64,000 nucleotides of DNA, from positions 35,252,001 through 35,316,000 of the forward strand of contig JBAIAC010000008.1 of NCBI GenBank assembly GCA_037349315.1, read 5' to 3'. Position numbers and translations under genes: made by a program. Under the pieces are notes generated by a model. That model was not told the DNA's origin. It saw nothing but the letters and a program-made list of their open reading frames with translations, and did no database searches. This document shows, one piece after another, positions 35,473 through 46,499 of this stretch. Each line of letters opens with the position of its first letter. The stretch's first letter is position 1. The stretch is from Chelydra serpentina (taxonomy: Eukaryota; Chordata; Testudines; Chelydridae).

Positions 35473-36464
35473 TGTGTATCTGTGTGGCAGAGAGGCAGAA
35501 AGCAATGGAAACAGTGGTAAGTGACCCTAGGAAGAGGCAAAAAGACACTTATCGGCATGGTGTTCTCTGGAAAGGAAGACTTGGATTTCTGAGCAAGGAA
35601 TCTGCCTGCTGGGGTTTCTTTCTACTGTGTTCATGGGTGTGCTTGCAGAAATGGCATTAAAATCTTACTCATACCTAACGTTGTTCTGAAGTGGAGAGGG
35701 TGCCAGTTTAGCCATTTTGGACCTAAAGACTCTAGCCCAGCTCTGTATGTTTGATTGTATAGAACATTTTCTCAATGTGATTAGCTACCTCTGTATAAAA
35801 TATTCCCTCATGGACAGTTCATTTATTCTTTTTTTTAAATAAATATTGGATGAAGGAAATTATAGCCTTATGGCCCAACTTTCAGATACCAGGTTGAACA
35901 GTACGGAATGGATTTACTATTATTCTACCCCTGCCCCCTTGAATAACCCAGAGTGAATATGCTGGGCACTCTAATTTCTCTCCCTTCTCAGAAGCTGAAA
36001 CCCCATAGGTACAGTTCGTCTGCACTCATTATGCATCTCCTGGGTACACAACTCAAACAAGAGCTACCTTGTGCTAACAGTGCATTGATTTGCTTGCACT
36101 CATCAAAGTGAAGTGACCGCTTCACAGAGGGAAATATTTTGCACTTTAGAATAAAAAAACATTCTTCCAATAAAGTTGTAGAGATTCTAGATACAGATCT
36201 TTCCTTTTCATATTTTTATATTGCTAAACTGTTATACGTTTATAAACAACTGGTAGACACTTTTTTTTCCAACATGTAATTCTTTGGCAGAGTCATGGCT
36301 GAAGAGTATTTTTCAGGATAGTACATTGTTGCTGTAAGCCTTGTCTTTCCTCACCCCCATCCCCTTAATCTCTTTTGTCACCCTCACTGTGTTAAGGATA
36401 ATTTTTGAGCCCTAATCCTGCTATACTTATGAAGATCCAATTGCAGGACTGAGGCCTTGATCCC
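35473..36464. other. AT-rich DNA, nothing recognised
   Basis: No repeat family or coding signal recognised. Confidence 0.4.
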
Positions 36465-36556
36465 CAATCCTGCAAAGACTTAGATTGGGGTTTAAATTAA
36501 TAGGAATACTTGGGTTTAATATTAAACATGTCAGTAAGTGTTTGCAGGATTTGGGT
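36465..36556. mobile_element. Small foldback element (AATCCTGCAAA ends)
   Basis: CAATCCTGCAAAGACTTA at the left is inverted as AAGTGTTTGCAGGATTTGG at the right, around a degenerate AT-rich centre. Typical of an old miniature DNA transposon common in amniotes. Confidence 0.6.
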
Positions 36557-36744
36557 GTTAGACTGCTTGGGGGCAGAGATTCTTATGACATCTGTGAGAA
36601 TACTCCCTGGTATTTCATAAAATAATAATTTTAGAGCAACTTTTTCTGTGAGATTTTTTTACATACATAAAATGTCATACCTTTCCCAATGTTTTTTTTG
36701 CCATGTAAAATTTATAGCAGCTCAACTTTCTGTTTTTGTTGTTT

Positions 36745-39172
36745 CATAGATTCATAGATTCTAGGGCTGGAAGGGACCTCGAGAGGTCATCGAGTCCAGC
36801 CCCCTGCCCTCAGGGCAGGACCAATTACTGTCTAGACCATCCCTGATAGACATTTATCTAACCTACTCTTAAATATCTCCAGAGATGGAGATTCCACAAC
36901 CGCCCTGGGCAGTTTATTCCAGTGTTTAACCACCCTGACAGTTAGGAACTTTTTCCTAATGTCCAACCTAAACCTCCCTTGCTGCAGTTTAAGCCCATTG
37001 CTTCTTGTTCTATCCTCAGATGCTAAGATGAACAAGTTTTTTCCCTCCTCCTTATGACACCCTTTTAGATACCTGAAAACCGCTATCATGTTCCCTCTCA
37101 GTCTTCTCTTTTCCAAACTAAACAAACCCAATTCCTTCAGCCTTCCTTCATAGGTCATGTTCTCTAGATCCTTAATCGTTCTTGTTGCTCTTCTTTGGAC
37201 CCTCTCCAATTTCTCCACATCTTTCTTGAAATGCGGTGCCCAGAACCGGACACAATACTCCAGTTGAGGCCTAACCAGTGCAGAGTAGAGTGGAAGAATG
37301 ACTTCTCATGTCTTGCTCACCACACACCTGTTAATGCAGCCCAGAATCATGTTTGCTTTTTTTGCAACAGCATCACACTGTTGACTCATATTTAGCTTGT
37401 GGTCCACTATAACCCCTAGATCCCTTTCTGCCGTACTCCTTCCTAGACAGTCTCCTCCCATTCTGTATGTGTGAAACTGATTGTTCCTACCTAAGTGGAG
37501 CACTTTGCATTTGTCCTTATTAAACTTCATCCTGTTTACCTCTGACCATTTCTCCAATTTGTCCAGATCATTTTGAATTATGACCCTATCTTCCAAAGCA
37601 GTTGCAATCCCTCCCAGTTTGGTGTCATCTGCAAACTTAATAAGTGTACTTTCTATGCCAATATCCAAGTCGTTGATGAAGATATTGAACAGAGCCGGTC
37701 CCAAAACAGACCCTTGCGGAACCCCACTCGTTATACCTTTCCAGCAGGATTGGGAACCATTTATAACTACTCTCTGAGTACAGTTATCCAGCCAGTTGCG
37801 CACCCACCTTATAGTAGCCCCATCTAAGTTGTATTTCCCTAGTTCATTGATAAGAATATCATGCGAGACCATATCAAATGCCTTACTAAAGTCTAGGTAT
37901 ACCACATCCACCGCTTCTCCCTTATCCACAAGACTCATTATCCTATCAAAGAAAGCTATCAGATTAGTCTGACATGATTTGTTCTTTACAAATCCATGCT
38001 GGTTATTCCCTATCACCTTACCACCTTCCAAGTGTTTGCAGATGATTTCCTTAATTACTTGCTCCATTATTTTCCCTGGCACTTTGAAATACTGCCAGCT
38101 CTCCTCAGTTGTTTTTCCCCTCAGTCTTGATTCCCATGGGACCTTACCTATCAACTCTCTTAGCTTACCAAAATCCGCTTTCCTGAAATCCATTGTCTCT
38201 ATTTTGCTGTACTCCCTTCTACCCTTCCTTAGAATTGTGAACTCTAGGATTTCATGATCACTTTCACCCAAGCTGCCTTCTACTTTCAAGTTCTCAACGA
38301 GTTCCTCCCTATTTGTTAAAATCAAATCTAGAACAGCTTCCCCCCTAGTAGCTTTCTCAACCTTCTGAAATAAAAAGTTGTCTGCAATGCAGTCCAAGAA
38401 CTTATTGGATAGTCTGTGCCCCGCTGTGTTATTTTCCCAACATATATCTGGATAGTTGAAGTCCCCCATCACCACCAAATCTTGGGCTTTGGATGATTTT
38501 GTTAGTTGTTTAAAAAAAGCCTCATCCACCTCTTCCACCTGGTTAGGTGGCCTGTAGTAGACTCCTAGCATGACATCACCCTTGTTTTTTACCCCTTTTA
38601 GCCTAACCCAGAGACTCTCAACACTTCCGTCCCCTATGTCCATCTCCACCTCAGTCCAAGTGTGTACATTTTTAATATATAAGGCAACACCTCTTCCCTT
38701 TTTCCCCTGTCTGTCCTTCCTGAGCAAGCTGTACCCATCCATACCAACATTCCAATCATGTGTATTATCCCACCAAGTTTAGGTGATGCCAACAATGTCA
38801 TAGTTGAATTTATTTATTAGCACTTCCAGTTCTTCCTGCTTATTACCCATACTTCTCGCATTTGTATACAGGCATCTAAGATACTGATTTGATCTTGCCT
38901 CCCAGTTTTGCCCTGACCCTCCTATCTCTTTGTCATTAGAGCCCACGCCCCCTCCTATTTCCGACCCATCTCCCAGGTCCCCATGTTCTCCACTTACCTG
39001 TGGGCTTTGCTCACCTGTCCCCGTCGAACCTAGTTTAAAGCCCTCCTCACTAGGTTAGCCAGTCTGTACCCAAATAGGGTCTTTCCCCTCCTCGAAAGGT
39101 GAACGCCATTTCTGCCTAGCAGTTCTTCCTGCATTAGCATCCCGTGGTCGAGGAAGCCAAAGCCCTCCTGGC
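36745..39172 (-). mobile_element. CR1 LINE, 5' truncated, with internal deletion
   Basis: The minus strand runs from an upstream untranslated or linker region (39172) through ORF2 to the 3' end at 36745, which finishes in the CR1 repeat (TCATAGATTCATAGATTCTA on +). A 10-bp direct repeat, TTTGTTGTTT, flanks it exactly (36735-36744 and 39173-39182). This may be a target duplication, unusual for CR1, or chance in T-rich sequence. The sequence is less decayed than other CR1 copies here. Confidence 0.93.
36832..38880 (-). pseudogene. CR1 ORF2 (endonuclease-reverse transcriptase) with internal deletion and two stops
   Basis: ORF2 proteins nick the target and reverse-transcribe the LINE RNA. One frame can be read from about 38880 to 36832. 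The APE-type endonuclease starts at LYTNARSMGNK and includes GDFNYPDI and SDHEILEF. The stop at 38779-38781 falls where the catalytic glutamate of the TETW motif is expected. Near 38083 the endonuclease text (ESWQYFK) jumps directly to reverse-transcriptase text (VPGKIMEQ), so the linker and RT fingers are missing, yet the frame is kept. The RT palm motifs [18 protein letters not shown] and FADDTK remain. A second stop, TGA, just after 37306 separates the C-terminal part (36832-37218, [10 protein letters not shown]). Between the stops the frame is open for 490 codons. Cannot encode an active enzyme. Confidence 0.9.
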
Positions 39173-39182
39173 TTTGTTGTTT

Positions 39183-39894
39183 TAAACAATGTAAGACTGC
39201 TTCATGGCAAATGAAAAATTTTATTTATCATTGCACCAGTAGGATTACTGGAAAATATGCAGCTCTTAAACCATCTATTACCATTGATTCCCCAGATTTC
39301 CTTCTCCAATCCCTTCTTCCTCTACCATAGAACCACTTTCCTTTCAGTTTGTTTGGTAATATCTCCTCCTGTTAGTCAGCCCACAGATAATGCCAAAGGG
39401 AGGTGTGGTTTGCACGCTCACTTTTTGTCTCCATAATACGAACTTGATCTGACTTAGTCCAGAATACTTCCAAGGTCATATCTACAAGCAAGTTTCCTGA
39501 ACACAGCTATGTGCAGGCTTCATACTAGTGAGCCGGATAGAGCATGTTTAATTTAATGTGACATGTTTTAAAAACATCTGAGTAGGACTTAATAAAAATG
39601 AGCATTTGTGTAGAGCATTTTTCCTAAAATAAAATTCAGTTCTCAGAAGCTTCTCAACTCAGCTTCCAATTTTCACACCAAAACCACCAGAGGCAAGAGT
39701 CCCAGCAGCATTTTACATGGTTGGAGACAGATGAGGCTAGGCAAACTATGGCCTTCAGAAAGAAGAGAAGCAGGAAGAATTCTAAACAACTAGAAGTTTC
39801 AAATTGATACCAGGTCTTCAACATGGAAACTACAGAAGATACTTCCTAATATCAAGGAGGTCAAAAGGAACCAAGAAACGTACAGGACAATGTT
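39183..39894. other. AT-rich DNA, nothing recognised
   Basis: Spacer between two CR1 insertions. No repeat recognised. Confidence 0.4.
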
Positions 39895-41150
39895 TTTGTT
39901 ACCCTTTATGTCTCTAGCTAGTTTAAACTTGTTTTGTGATTTGGCCTTTCTAATTTTGTCCCTACATATGTGTGTTATTTGTTTATATTCATCCTTTGTA
40001 ATTTGACTTAGTTTCCACTTTTTGTAGGAATCTTTTTTGAGTTTCAGATCATTGAAGATCTCTTGATTAGGCCAGGGTGGTCTCTTGCCATACTTCCAAT
40101 CTTTCCTATGCAGTGGGATAGTTTGCTCTTCTGCTCTTAATAATGTTTCTTTGAAAAACTGCTAACGCTCTTGAACTGTTTTTCCCCTTAGACTTGCTTC
40201 CCATGGGATCTTACCAACTCCCTAAGTTTGCTAAAGTTTGCCTTCTTGAAATCCATTATCTTTATTGCTGTTTTCCCTCTTATCATTCCTTAGAACAGTG
40301 GTGCCCACATTTTTCCACAGCTGGGGCTGGTAGTGACGCCAGGGCCACAGCTGAGGCCAGGGGCTGGTGGTGGGGCCAAAGCAGAGCTGGGGACAAAGTG
40401 GGGATGGTGGCGCTCCCTTCCTGCCCCCCCTGGACATTCCTCTGTGCCACTTTAGGAGGCTCGCCCCCCAGTTTGGGGAGCACCGCCTTAGAACTCTACC
40501 ATTTCATGATGACTTTCACCTAAGCTGCCCTCCAGTTTCAAATTCTCAACCAGTTCCTCCCTATTTATAAAAATTGGATCTAGACCAGCCTCTTCTCTAG
40601 TAGCTTTCACCACCTTGTGAAATAAAAAAATGTCTCCAGTACATTCCAAGAACTTGGATAATCTGTGCTCTGCTGTATTATTTTCCCAACAGATATCTGG
40701 GTAGCTGAAGTCCCGTATCACCGCCAAGTCCTGTGCTTTGGATGATTTAGTTAGTTGTTTAAAAAAAGCCTCATCCACCTCTTCTTCCTCGTTAGGTGGT
40801 CTGTAGTAGACTCCTATCATGACATCACCCTTGTTTTTTACCCCTTTTATCCTTACTCAGAGACTTTCAGTGAGTCTATTTCCTATTTCCATCTCAACCT
40901 CAGTCCAAGTATATACATTTTTAATATACAAGGCAACACCTGCTCCCTTTTTCCCCTGTCTGTCCTTCCTGAGCAAGCTGGACCCTTCTATACCAATATT
41001 CCAGTCATGTGTATTATCCCCCAAGTCTCTGTGATGCCAACTATGTCATAGTTGTGTTTATTAACTAGCATTTAAAGTTCTTCCTGCTTATTCCCCATAC
41101 TTCTCGCATTAGTATACCGACATCTAAGATACTGTTTTGATTTGCCCCAT
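39895..41150 (-). mobile_element. CR1 ORF2 fragment lacking its 3' half
   Basis: On the minus strand: endonuclease (about 41150-40500, including [17 protein letters not shown] at 40488-40820), then the linker region with many frameshifts, ending near 39895. RT and the 3' UTR, normally always retained, are missing at the left. It is interrupted by the hAT at 40296-40485. The + strand RT fragment at 41155 may be the missing part. Confidence 0.8.
40296..40485. mobile_element. 190-bp hAT-like element in CR1, 8-bp target duplication
   Basis: Starts CAGTGGTGCCCACA, ends GGGGAGCACCG (inverted CGGTGCTCC). Perfect duplication CCTTAGAA at 40288-40295 and 40486-40493. The CR1 text reads through once it is removed. 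GC-rich and stop-poor, hence the incidental open frames at 40194-40523. Confidence 0.9.
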
Positions 41151-41154
41151 CATC

Positions 41155-41380
41155 GAGTGGGTGCATTTCCAGTGGGGTCCCACAGGGATCTGTTCTTGGC
41201 CTTAAACTATTTAATGTTTTAATCAGTCACCTAGAGAAAAACAAAATAGTCAGTGAGAGAGTTTGCAGATGACACAAAAATTCATGGGGGAGGAAAGTAA
41301 GAAATAATAAAGAGGATGGGTCTGTGATTCAGAGCAATCAGGATCACTTGGTAAACTGGGTGTGCTGGGAAAAGAGACAG
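41155..41380 (+). mobile_element. CR1 reverse-transcriptase fragment, opposite orientation
   Basis: The + strand encodes decayed RT: a [14 protein letters not shown] motif ('agtggggtcccacagggatc'), then KLFNV and a degraded F-A-D-D region ('tttgcagatgacacaaaaat'). It abuts the minus-oriented CR1 fragment and is about 220 bp long. Confidence 0.8.
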
Positions 41381-42239
41381 GGAAGCCATCTCAAAAATTA
41401 AATCCGAGCACAGACATTTGCCTGTACACTCTCCTCTCCTTTCATTTGTTGGTGTCGTCATCAGCTGTTGTAAAGAAACCAGGGAAGTCCAAACACAGAG
41501 CTTGGCAAGCGAAGAAGAAACTGAATTTAAATTATTTGGTTTTAAATGCCTATGTAATGACTCATCTTCTGATTGGGACGTCTGGAATATCTTGACTCCT
41601 TCTTAGGAAACAATGAGTGATGCCCAGACTTCAGACATTCTTTCCTAGCCTAATTCATTCACAATATTGTATGTGCACAGTTCCTGTTCACACCTGAAAA
41701 ACCAGCAGAGCTTTACAGCAGATCCATTTCCTCTTTTAGAGTCCCAGCTAAAACAGCATCTGTGTCCCGGCAATTTGCCATTAACATCTTCCCTGTCTGT
41801 TTCCCCAGCACATCCTGGCTCAAATTCACAGGTGACTAAGGTTGTCTACAATGATGCAGCCTAAGCCTTCTTCAAGCCCCTTCTGCACTAACTCTCAGAC
41901 TTAATTTCCAGCACATAATATAACCCCTCCACTCTTTACACGTTACCTCTCACTTCGGCCCACCGATTCTAATGAATCAAGGGGAGGTAAAATGATGAGG
42001 GTAAACTACTTTTTATCTGCCTATCATCTATGCAGTGGTGTACAAGCACCCCAGATTTACTTTTAACTTGCATCCTCTTGTTAACTACTTGTCCTGCTAT
42101 ATGCACATCTCTTCCATGCTCCCAGCAATGGGGTATTCCCTCAGATTCAGCAGAGCAGAGTGCAAGGTGAACGTGTAAAGGTGAGGGAGTTATTGGGCAG
42201 TAAGCTGGTGTGAGTGTAAGGTGTCTGTCTAACCGAGTC
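41381..42239. other. Unique-looking DNA, nothing recognised
   Basis: No repeat family or coding signal recognised. Confidence 0.4.
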
Positions 42240-42533
42240 TTAGGTATGCTGACTTTGGAGCTGCAGGTGTAATTCCCAGCCCAGGTAGACATACCCACAC
42301 TAGCTCTGATCAAGCTAGCACGCTGATAGCAGCTTAGCCACAGCAGTGCAACCAGCGGGTTGGGCTAGCCGGCCTGAGTACAATCCTGTCTGAAACCCTA
42401 AGTATGTATTCAGGCTGCTAGCACCTCCTGCTGCCATGGCTACACTTCTATTTTTAGCAGGCTAGAGTTAGCACAGGTATGTCTCCTCGAGCTGGAAATT
42501 GCACCTTCCAGCTCCAGTGTAGACAAACCCTAA
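42240..42533. mobile_element. Harbinger-like MITE, related to 16702-17052
   Basis: Left arm TTAGGTATGCTGACTTTGGA and right arm (opposite strand) TTAGGGTTTGTCTACACTGG, both followed by GAGCTG and 'AATTCCCAGC'/'AATTTCCAGC'. Middle has 'gggctagccggcctgagtac', matching the 16702 copy. No coding capacity. Confidence 0.75.
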
Positions 42534-43821
42534 GACAGCCTAAGTCTACTTGGTGTACCTGAGACATTGAGATGCCCAGATGGATATATAAATTACATGT
42601 TTTTTATTTACCTCTGTTCTCTGTCCACAGTTCTCATCCACTGGGTAGAAACTCTCCCACCATATGCTCAACGGGCAACCAGGTGGCCTCTGTCTGCTCC
42701 CCCAGTAGATCTGAGTGAGGACAGAGCAGCCAGGAGGAGCCAACAAGCAGCAGTGGTAATGGCAGCAGCATCAGAAAGTAGTCTACAAGGACAGAAGATC
42801 AGAGGGGCCCAGTACTAGCCCAAAGCAGGTCAGTCCTGAAGCCAGGGGGCCTAGTGGTTAAGCCATGGCCCCACAGGTTTTTTCAGTCTCTCTGCTCTGG
42901 AGAGGCCCTATCAGGTTGTGTACAGGTGGTCCCAGCCCCTCCCAGGTGTCCACTCTTCTCCCCTCAGGGTTCTGTTATGGCAGCAGGAAGGGGGAGCAAG
43001 GGATGGGGACCTGGGCCCACCCATTCCACCAGGTCCCACCTCAGGCCCCTAAATGGAGTGGTCTGGACACTGAACCCCACTGTAACCCCCCTGGATCTCT
43101 TCCAACTGGGCTGGAGTTACTTTATTTGGGGTGTGGTCACAATCTTAGTAGTGGCAGTTTAGCCTGTCTGGGGAACAACATCCCACTTGTAAGGGGCTGC
43201 TCTTGGCTCTCCCAACTCTGAAGGGATGGGGGGATGGAAGAGGCAAGGATTCAGATCAGCGCTTCCAGAGTGGCCTTACCCATGCTATCGGCCCTCTTCC
43301 CACAACACCAAATATCAGCCTCCCTTCCTGTTGCAGCCTGTAACTCCTTCCTCCCTTCCCCTGGTGTGTCAGTGCCCTTTAAAACTGTCCTTCTACCTGG
43401 CGTATGCCCTGCAGTTGCTGAAGGATGAGGCCTCCCTAACCCAATACTGCCACATGCCTTGCTCTGGCTTAGTGTGGGGTCTGTAAAACCCATTACATAG
43501 CCCTAGTATCCCCCCAGCAACCAGCCATCCACCTCTCAGCACATTCCAGTTTCCATCCAGCCCTCAGTCATCCCACCCAGATGTGCCCCAGACATCTCCC
43601 TGTTTCCGAAAAGAAACACCCCCATTACCCCCACCCAATAGTTAGCTGTTCCCAGCTTCTCCACCAAGCTATCCAACTACTCCTCTGGACACTTCCACAA
43701 ACCCAGCTTCCGTTAGCTACCCCTGCTCCCAGTTCTTTCCAGCCACTAGCTCCTCCACTTGCTAGTTTATAAAGAGTTCACCTGCAACATTCTAAGCACT
43801 TGAAAAATACAAGTGGAATTT
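42534..43821. other. Moderately GC-rich segment, unexplained
   Basis: 42700-43490 is GC-richer than its flanks, with many CCCC/GGGG runs and overlapping open frames (42865-43221 up to 118 codons). 'gggcctagtggttaagccat' at 42846 has an A-box-like look. I see no domain, splice structure or repeat family that I can name. Could be the remnant of a retroelement. Confidence 0.35.
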
Positions 43822-44006
43822 GGGGGGAGGGATAGCTCAGTGGTTTGAGCATTGGCCTGCTAAACCCAGGGTTGTGAGTTCAATCCTTGAGGGGGCCATT
43901 AGGGGTCTGGGGCAAAAATTGGGGATTGGTCCTGCTTTGAGCAGGGGGTTGGACTAGATGACCTCCTAAGGTCCCTTCCAACCCTGATATTCTATGATTC
44001 TATGAA
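43822..44006 (+). mobile_element. Turtle tRNA-derived SINE
   Basis: tRNA-like head with a pol III A box (TAGCTCAGTGGTTTGAG) and B box (GAGTTCAATCC), a short body ('ggggtctggggcaaaaattg'), and a CR1-like 3' end ('ggactagatgacctcctaag', 'gtcccttccaaccctgatat', 'tctatgattctatga'). The tail explains mobilisation by CR1 machinery. Head and tail match the SINE family of cryptodire turtles. Nearly full length. Confidence 0.95.
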
Positions 44007-44390
44007 TGCCTACAAAGAAATGCATACAATGAGCACAGGCATATTACTAACATACACTTCCCAGCAGAAACTAGAGAAATCATAAGCTGTACCCAAATTC
44101 TTTAAAATGGTGAAAAATGTTTAGATCATTAAACTGCTGTGGGGACAAATAAAATGCAATAGCGTCAGTGTTACAAGTTCTTTTTACTTTTATATTCCTC
44201 ATAAAACGCTATACAACTGAATATTTAAAGACTACCTACCAAAGATGTAATAATTCTGGGAAGCAGTAAGTGAAAGAAAAATACGGAGGAAATAAGAGTG
44301 CAGCATAGATGAAAGATTAAGTTCAGGGAGCCTCTAAGGGAGCCTATGTTGGTATAACTCTCTTTTCTTCTCGACCAGTCAGCATGTATA

Positions 44391-44648
44391 CTGTGTTGGT
44401 AACTCTCACAGTCTTATCACAAGTCTCAGAGTCCTTGATTTTTTTCTTAAAGCCCCACCTCCTGGAGCCATATGATTACAGGAGACTCTGATTTCATTTT
44501 TTAAGAAAAGGTAAGTTTCTAGGCCTCATGTTTGAGGAGAAAAGTTGAAAACTTGATCCCTGAACACAGAATATAAGCATTAAATACAAATAAATCAACT
44601 TTTTTTTTAAATCTCATGAATTTTGAACACATGATGTTGGCAATACTG
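44391..44648 (+). mobile_element. Inverted-repeat DNA transposon, copy 1 (TTGGCAATACTG end)
   Basis: Left CTGTGTTGGTAACTCTCACA, right GATGTTGGCAATACTG. The body shares 'tttttcttaaagccccacct' 'cctggagccatatgatt' with 63027-63283. No coding capacity. ATACTG at both ends may be part of the element or a duplication. Confidence 0.65.
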
Positions 44649-45312
44649 GGCACATTATGCACTTACCGGTATGTAACCCTACAGCCCCATACATAGCACT
44701 TCTGTATTTGGCTGAGACTAAGGAAGTCAGTTGGTGTAACTGTCATGCAAAGGATGCAAAAAGCATTGATTGTTCCAAAAAGTGATGAATCACAGAATGT
44801 GATAACATTGATGCAATGTAATTAGTATTCTAATAAAAATATCTAGTGCTAGTCTGCTCTGCATGTAAAGAGGTATAGCCCAGGGTCTCTCTCATGTAAA
44901 GATTAATCTAATCTAAAAGACTTATCTATACCCTCAGATCTATTCCCACTCTTCCATGCACTGTCAAGATGTAGTCCGAGAACAGAGGGGTGCATGATTA
45001 AACTATTTAAAAGAGAGCTATTAATTTTAAAGTTATCCTCTCAACTTGTTGGGGCCCTAAATGTCACATTCTTAGACTAAGGGTGTTTCAGTCCTATAGT
45101 GAACTCCAACAGGGATGGTGTATTTTAATCTTGTTAAAATTCAATAGTGTAGAAATAAAAATGCTTGGTCCTCAGCTGCATCCCAAACATTATATCGTTG
45201 GACACACAAAAATGCTTTGCTTACTACATTATTTTAGTTTAAATCTAGCAATTAGAATCTCAAATGGAATGGTCCTAATAAACATAGTCACACCCTTTCT
45301 ATGAGATATGCA
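44649..45312. other. AT-rich DNA, nothing recognised
   Basis: No repeat family or gene recognised. Confidence 0.4.
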
Positions 45313-45816
45313 ATTTCAGAGAGATAAGGTGGGTGAGGTAATATCTTTTCTTAGACCAACTTCTGTTGGTGAGAGAAACAAGCTTTCAAGCTACACAGAG
45401 CTCTTCTTCAGGTCTGGAAAAAGTAAATACAAGGTGGAACAGAAACACTACGCTCTCAAATGAACTCACGCAGAAAAATGATAAAAGACAAAAACACCCT
45501 ATCACCCATGTGCAAACACTTTCCACAGAACGATCACTCCACATCTGACCTCTTAGTCTTCATCCTCAAAAGAAACCTGCACAACACCTTCAAAAGACAA
45601 GTCTGGGAGCTTAAATTCATAACTTTGGTAGACACTAAAAATCATGGATTTAATAAAGACACTGGATTTATGGGTTATTACAACAATCTGTAACCCACTA
45701 ATCCCCCTTTTTTGTCTTATGACTGCAGAGGTATTAACTGACCATTTCACCTTGAATGGTCTATTACAATATGTGTTAACTGCTTATGCTAAACAATCTC
45801 TACCACATTGTATTTA
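45313..45816 (+). mobile_element. Penelope-like element, left part
   Basis: Begins with an inverted arm (45313-45425) that is the complement of 49650-49780: 'gtgggtgaggtaatatcttt' and 'cagagctcttcttcaggtct'. The arm is followed by a remnant coding segment and non-coding text up to 'cattgtattta', where Harbinger B enters. Inverted pLTR-like arms flanking a GIY-YIG protein are the hallmark of Penelope-like retroelements. The rest continues at 49637. Confidence 0.75.
45460..45693 (+). pseudogene. Penelope-like GIY-YIG protein, C-terminal remnant
   Basis: 77 open codons containing MCKHFPQNDHSTSDL, ELKFITLVDT and GFNKDTGFM. This is the arrangement of the C-terminal part of Penelope-like proteins, where an HF..HS motif and an E followed by a T-x-x-x-G-x-N segment belong to the GIY-YIG endonuclease. 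The reverse-transcriptase domain is missing. It is not functional. Confidence 0.65.
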
Positions 45817-46032
45817 GGCCTGGTCTACACTACAAAGTTAGGTTGTCACAAACCACTTTGCATTGACTTAGTAAAGCAGGTGCCTGCACTTAAATCTGCC
45901 CCCCCTGACGTGATGGCCCCATTACGCCGACATAGTAACATCACCTCCCTAAGTGGCATAGACTCATGGTCGATGTACAGAAGTCAATGCAGTGCAAGTG
46001 CAGACACTGTGTTACTTATGTTGACCCTAACA

Positions 46033-46237
46033 ATCATAGAATCATAGAAGATTAGGGTTGGAAGTGACCTCAGGAGGTTATCTAGTCCAATCCCCTGCTC
46101 AAAGCAGGACCAACACAAACTAAATCATCCCAGCCAGGGCTTTGTCAAGTCGGGCCTTAAAAACCTTTAAGGATGGAGATTCCACCACCTCCCTAGGTAA
46201 CCCATTCCAGTGCTTCAACACCCTCCTAGTGAAATAT
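46033..46237 (-). mobile_element. CR1 3' end nested in Harbinger B
   Basis: 'atcatagaatcatagaagat' 'tagggttggaagtgacctca' through 'ggatggagattccaccacct' to 'ctcctagtgaaat' is the CR1 3' end with the last ORF2 codons ([15 protein letters not shown] on the minus strand). 5' truncated at 46237. Confidence 0.92.
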
Positions 46238-46499
46238 TCCCCCCAAGGCCACCACCTCACCTTACACGTGCATCTTCTCCAGGGTCCAGGCACCTCCAGC
46301 AGTGTCCCACAATGCCCGACATTAACCACTCTGGTCACAATTGTGAGCTCCACTGCCCCAGGGTTACATAGGCCAGAAGCACGCACACACACACACACAC
46401 CCCTTTAAAAACCTCACCATTTTTTGCAGTCCCTTTTCTTGGTTGTCCAGCTTGGCAATCACACCTCTATTTGCTCTCTGCTGTTGTGCACAACTGCCC

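Noticed and set aside
42854..43221. Possible host exon in the GC-rich segment
   Set aside because: Frames overlap on both strands, no convincing splice sites with phase, no domain; left as unexplained sequence.
43822..43895. Functional tRNA gene
   Set aside because: The A and B boxes belong to a SINE head that continues into a CR1-like tail; no cloverleaf with proper acceptor stem.
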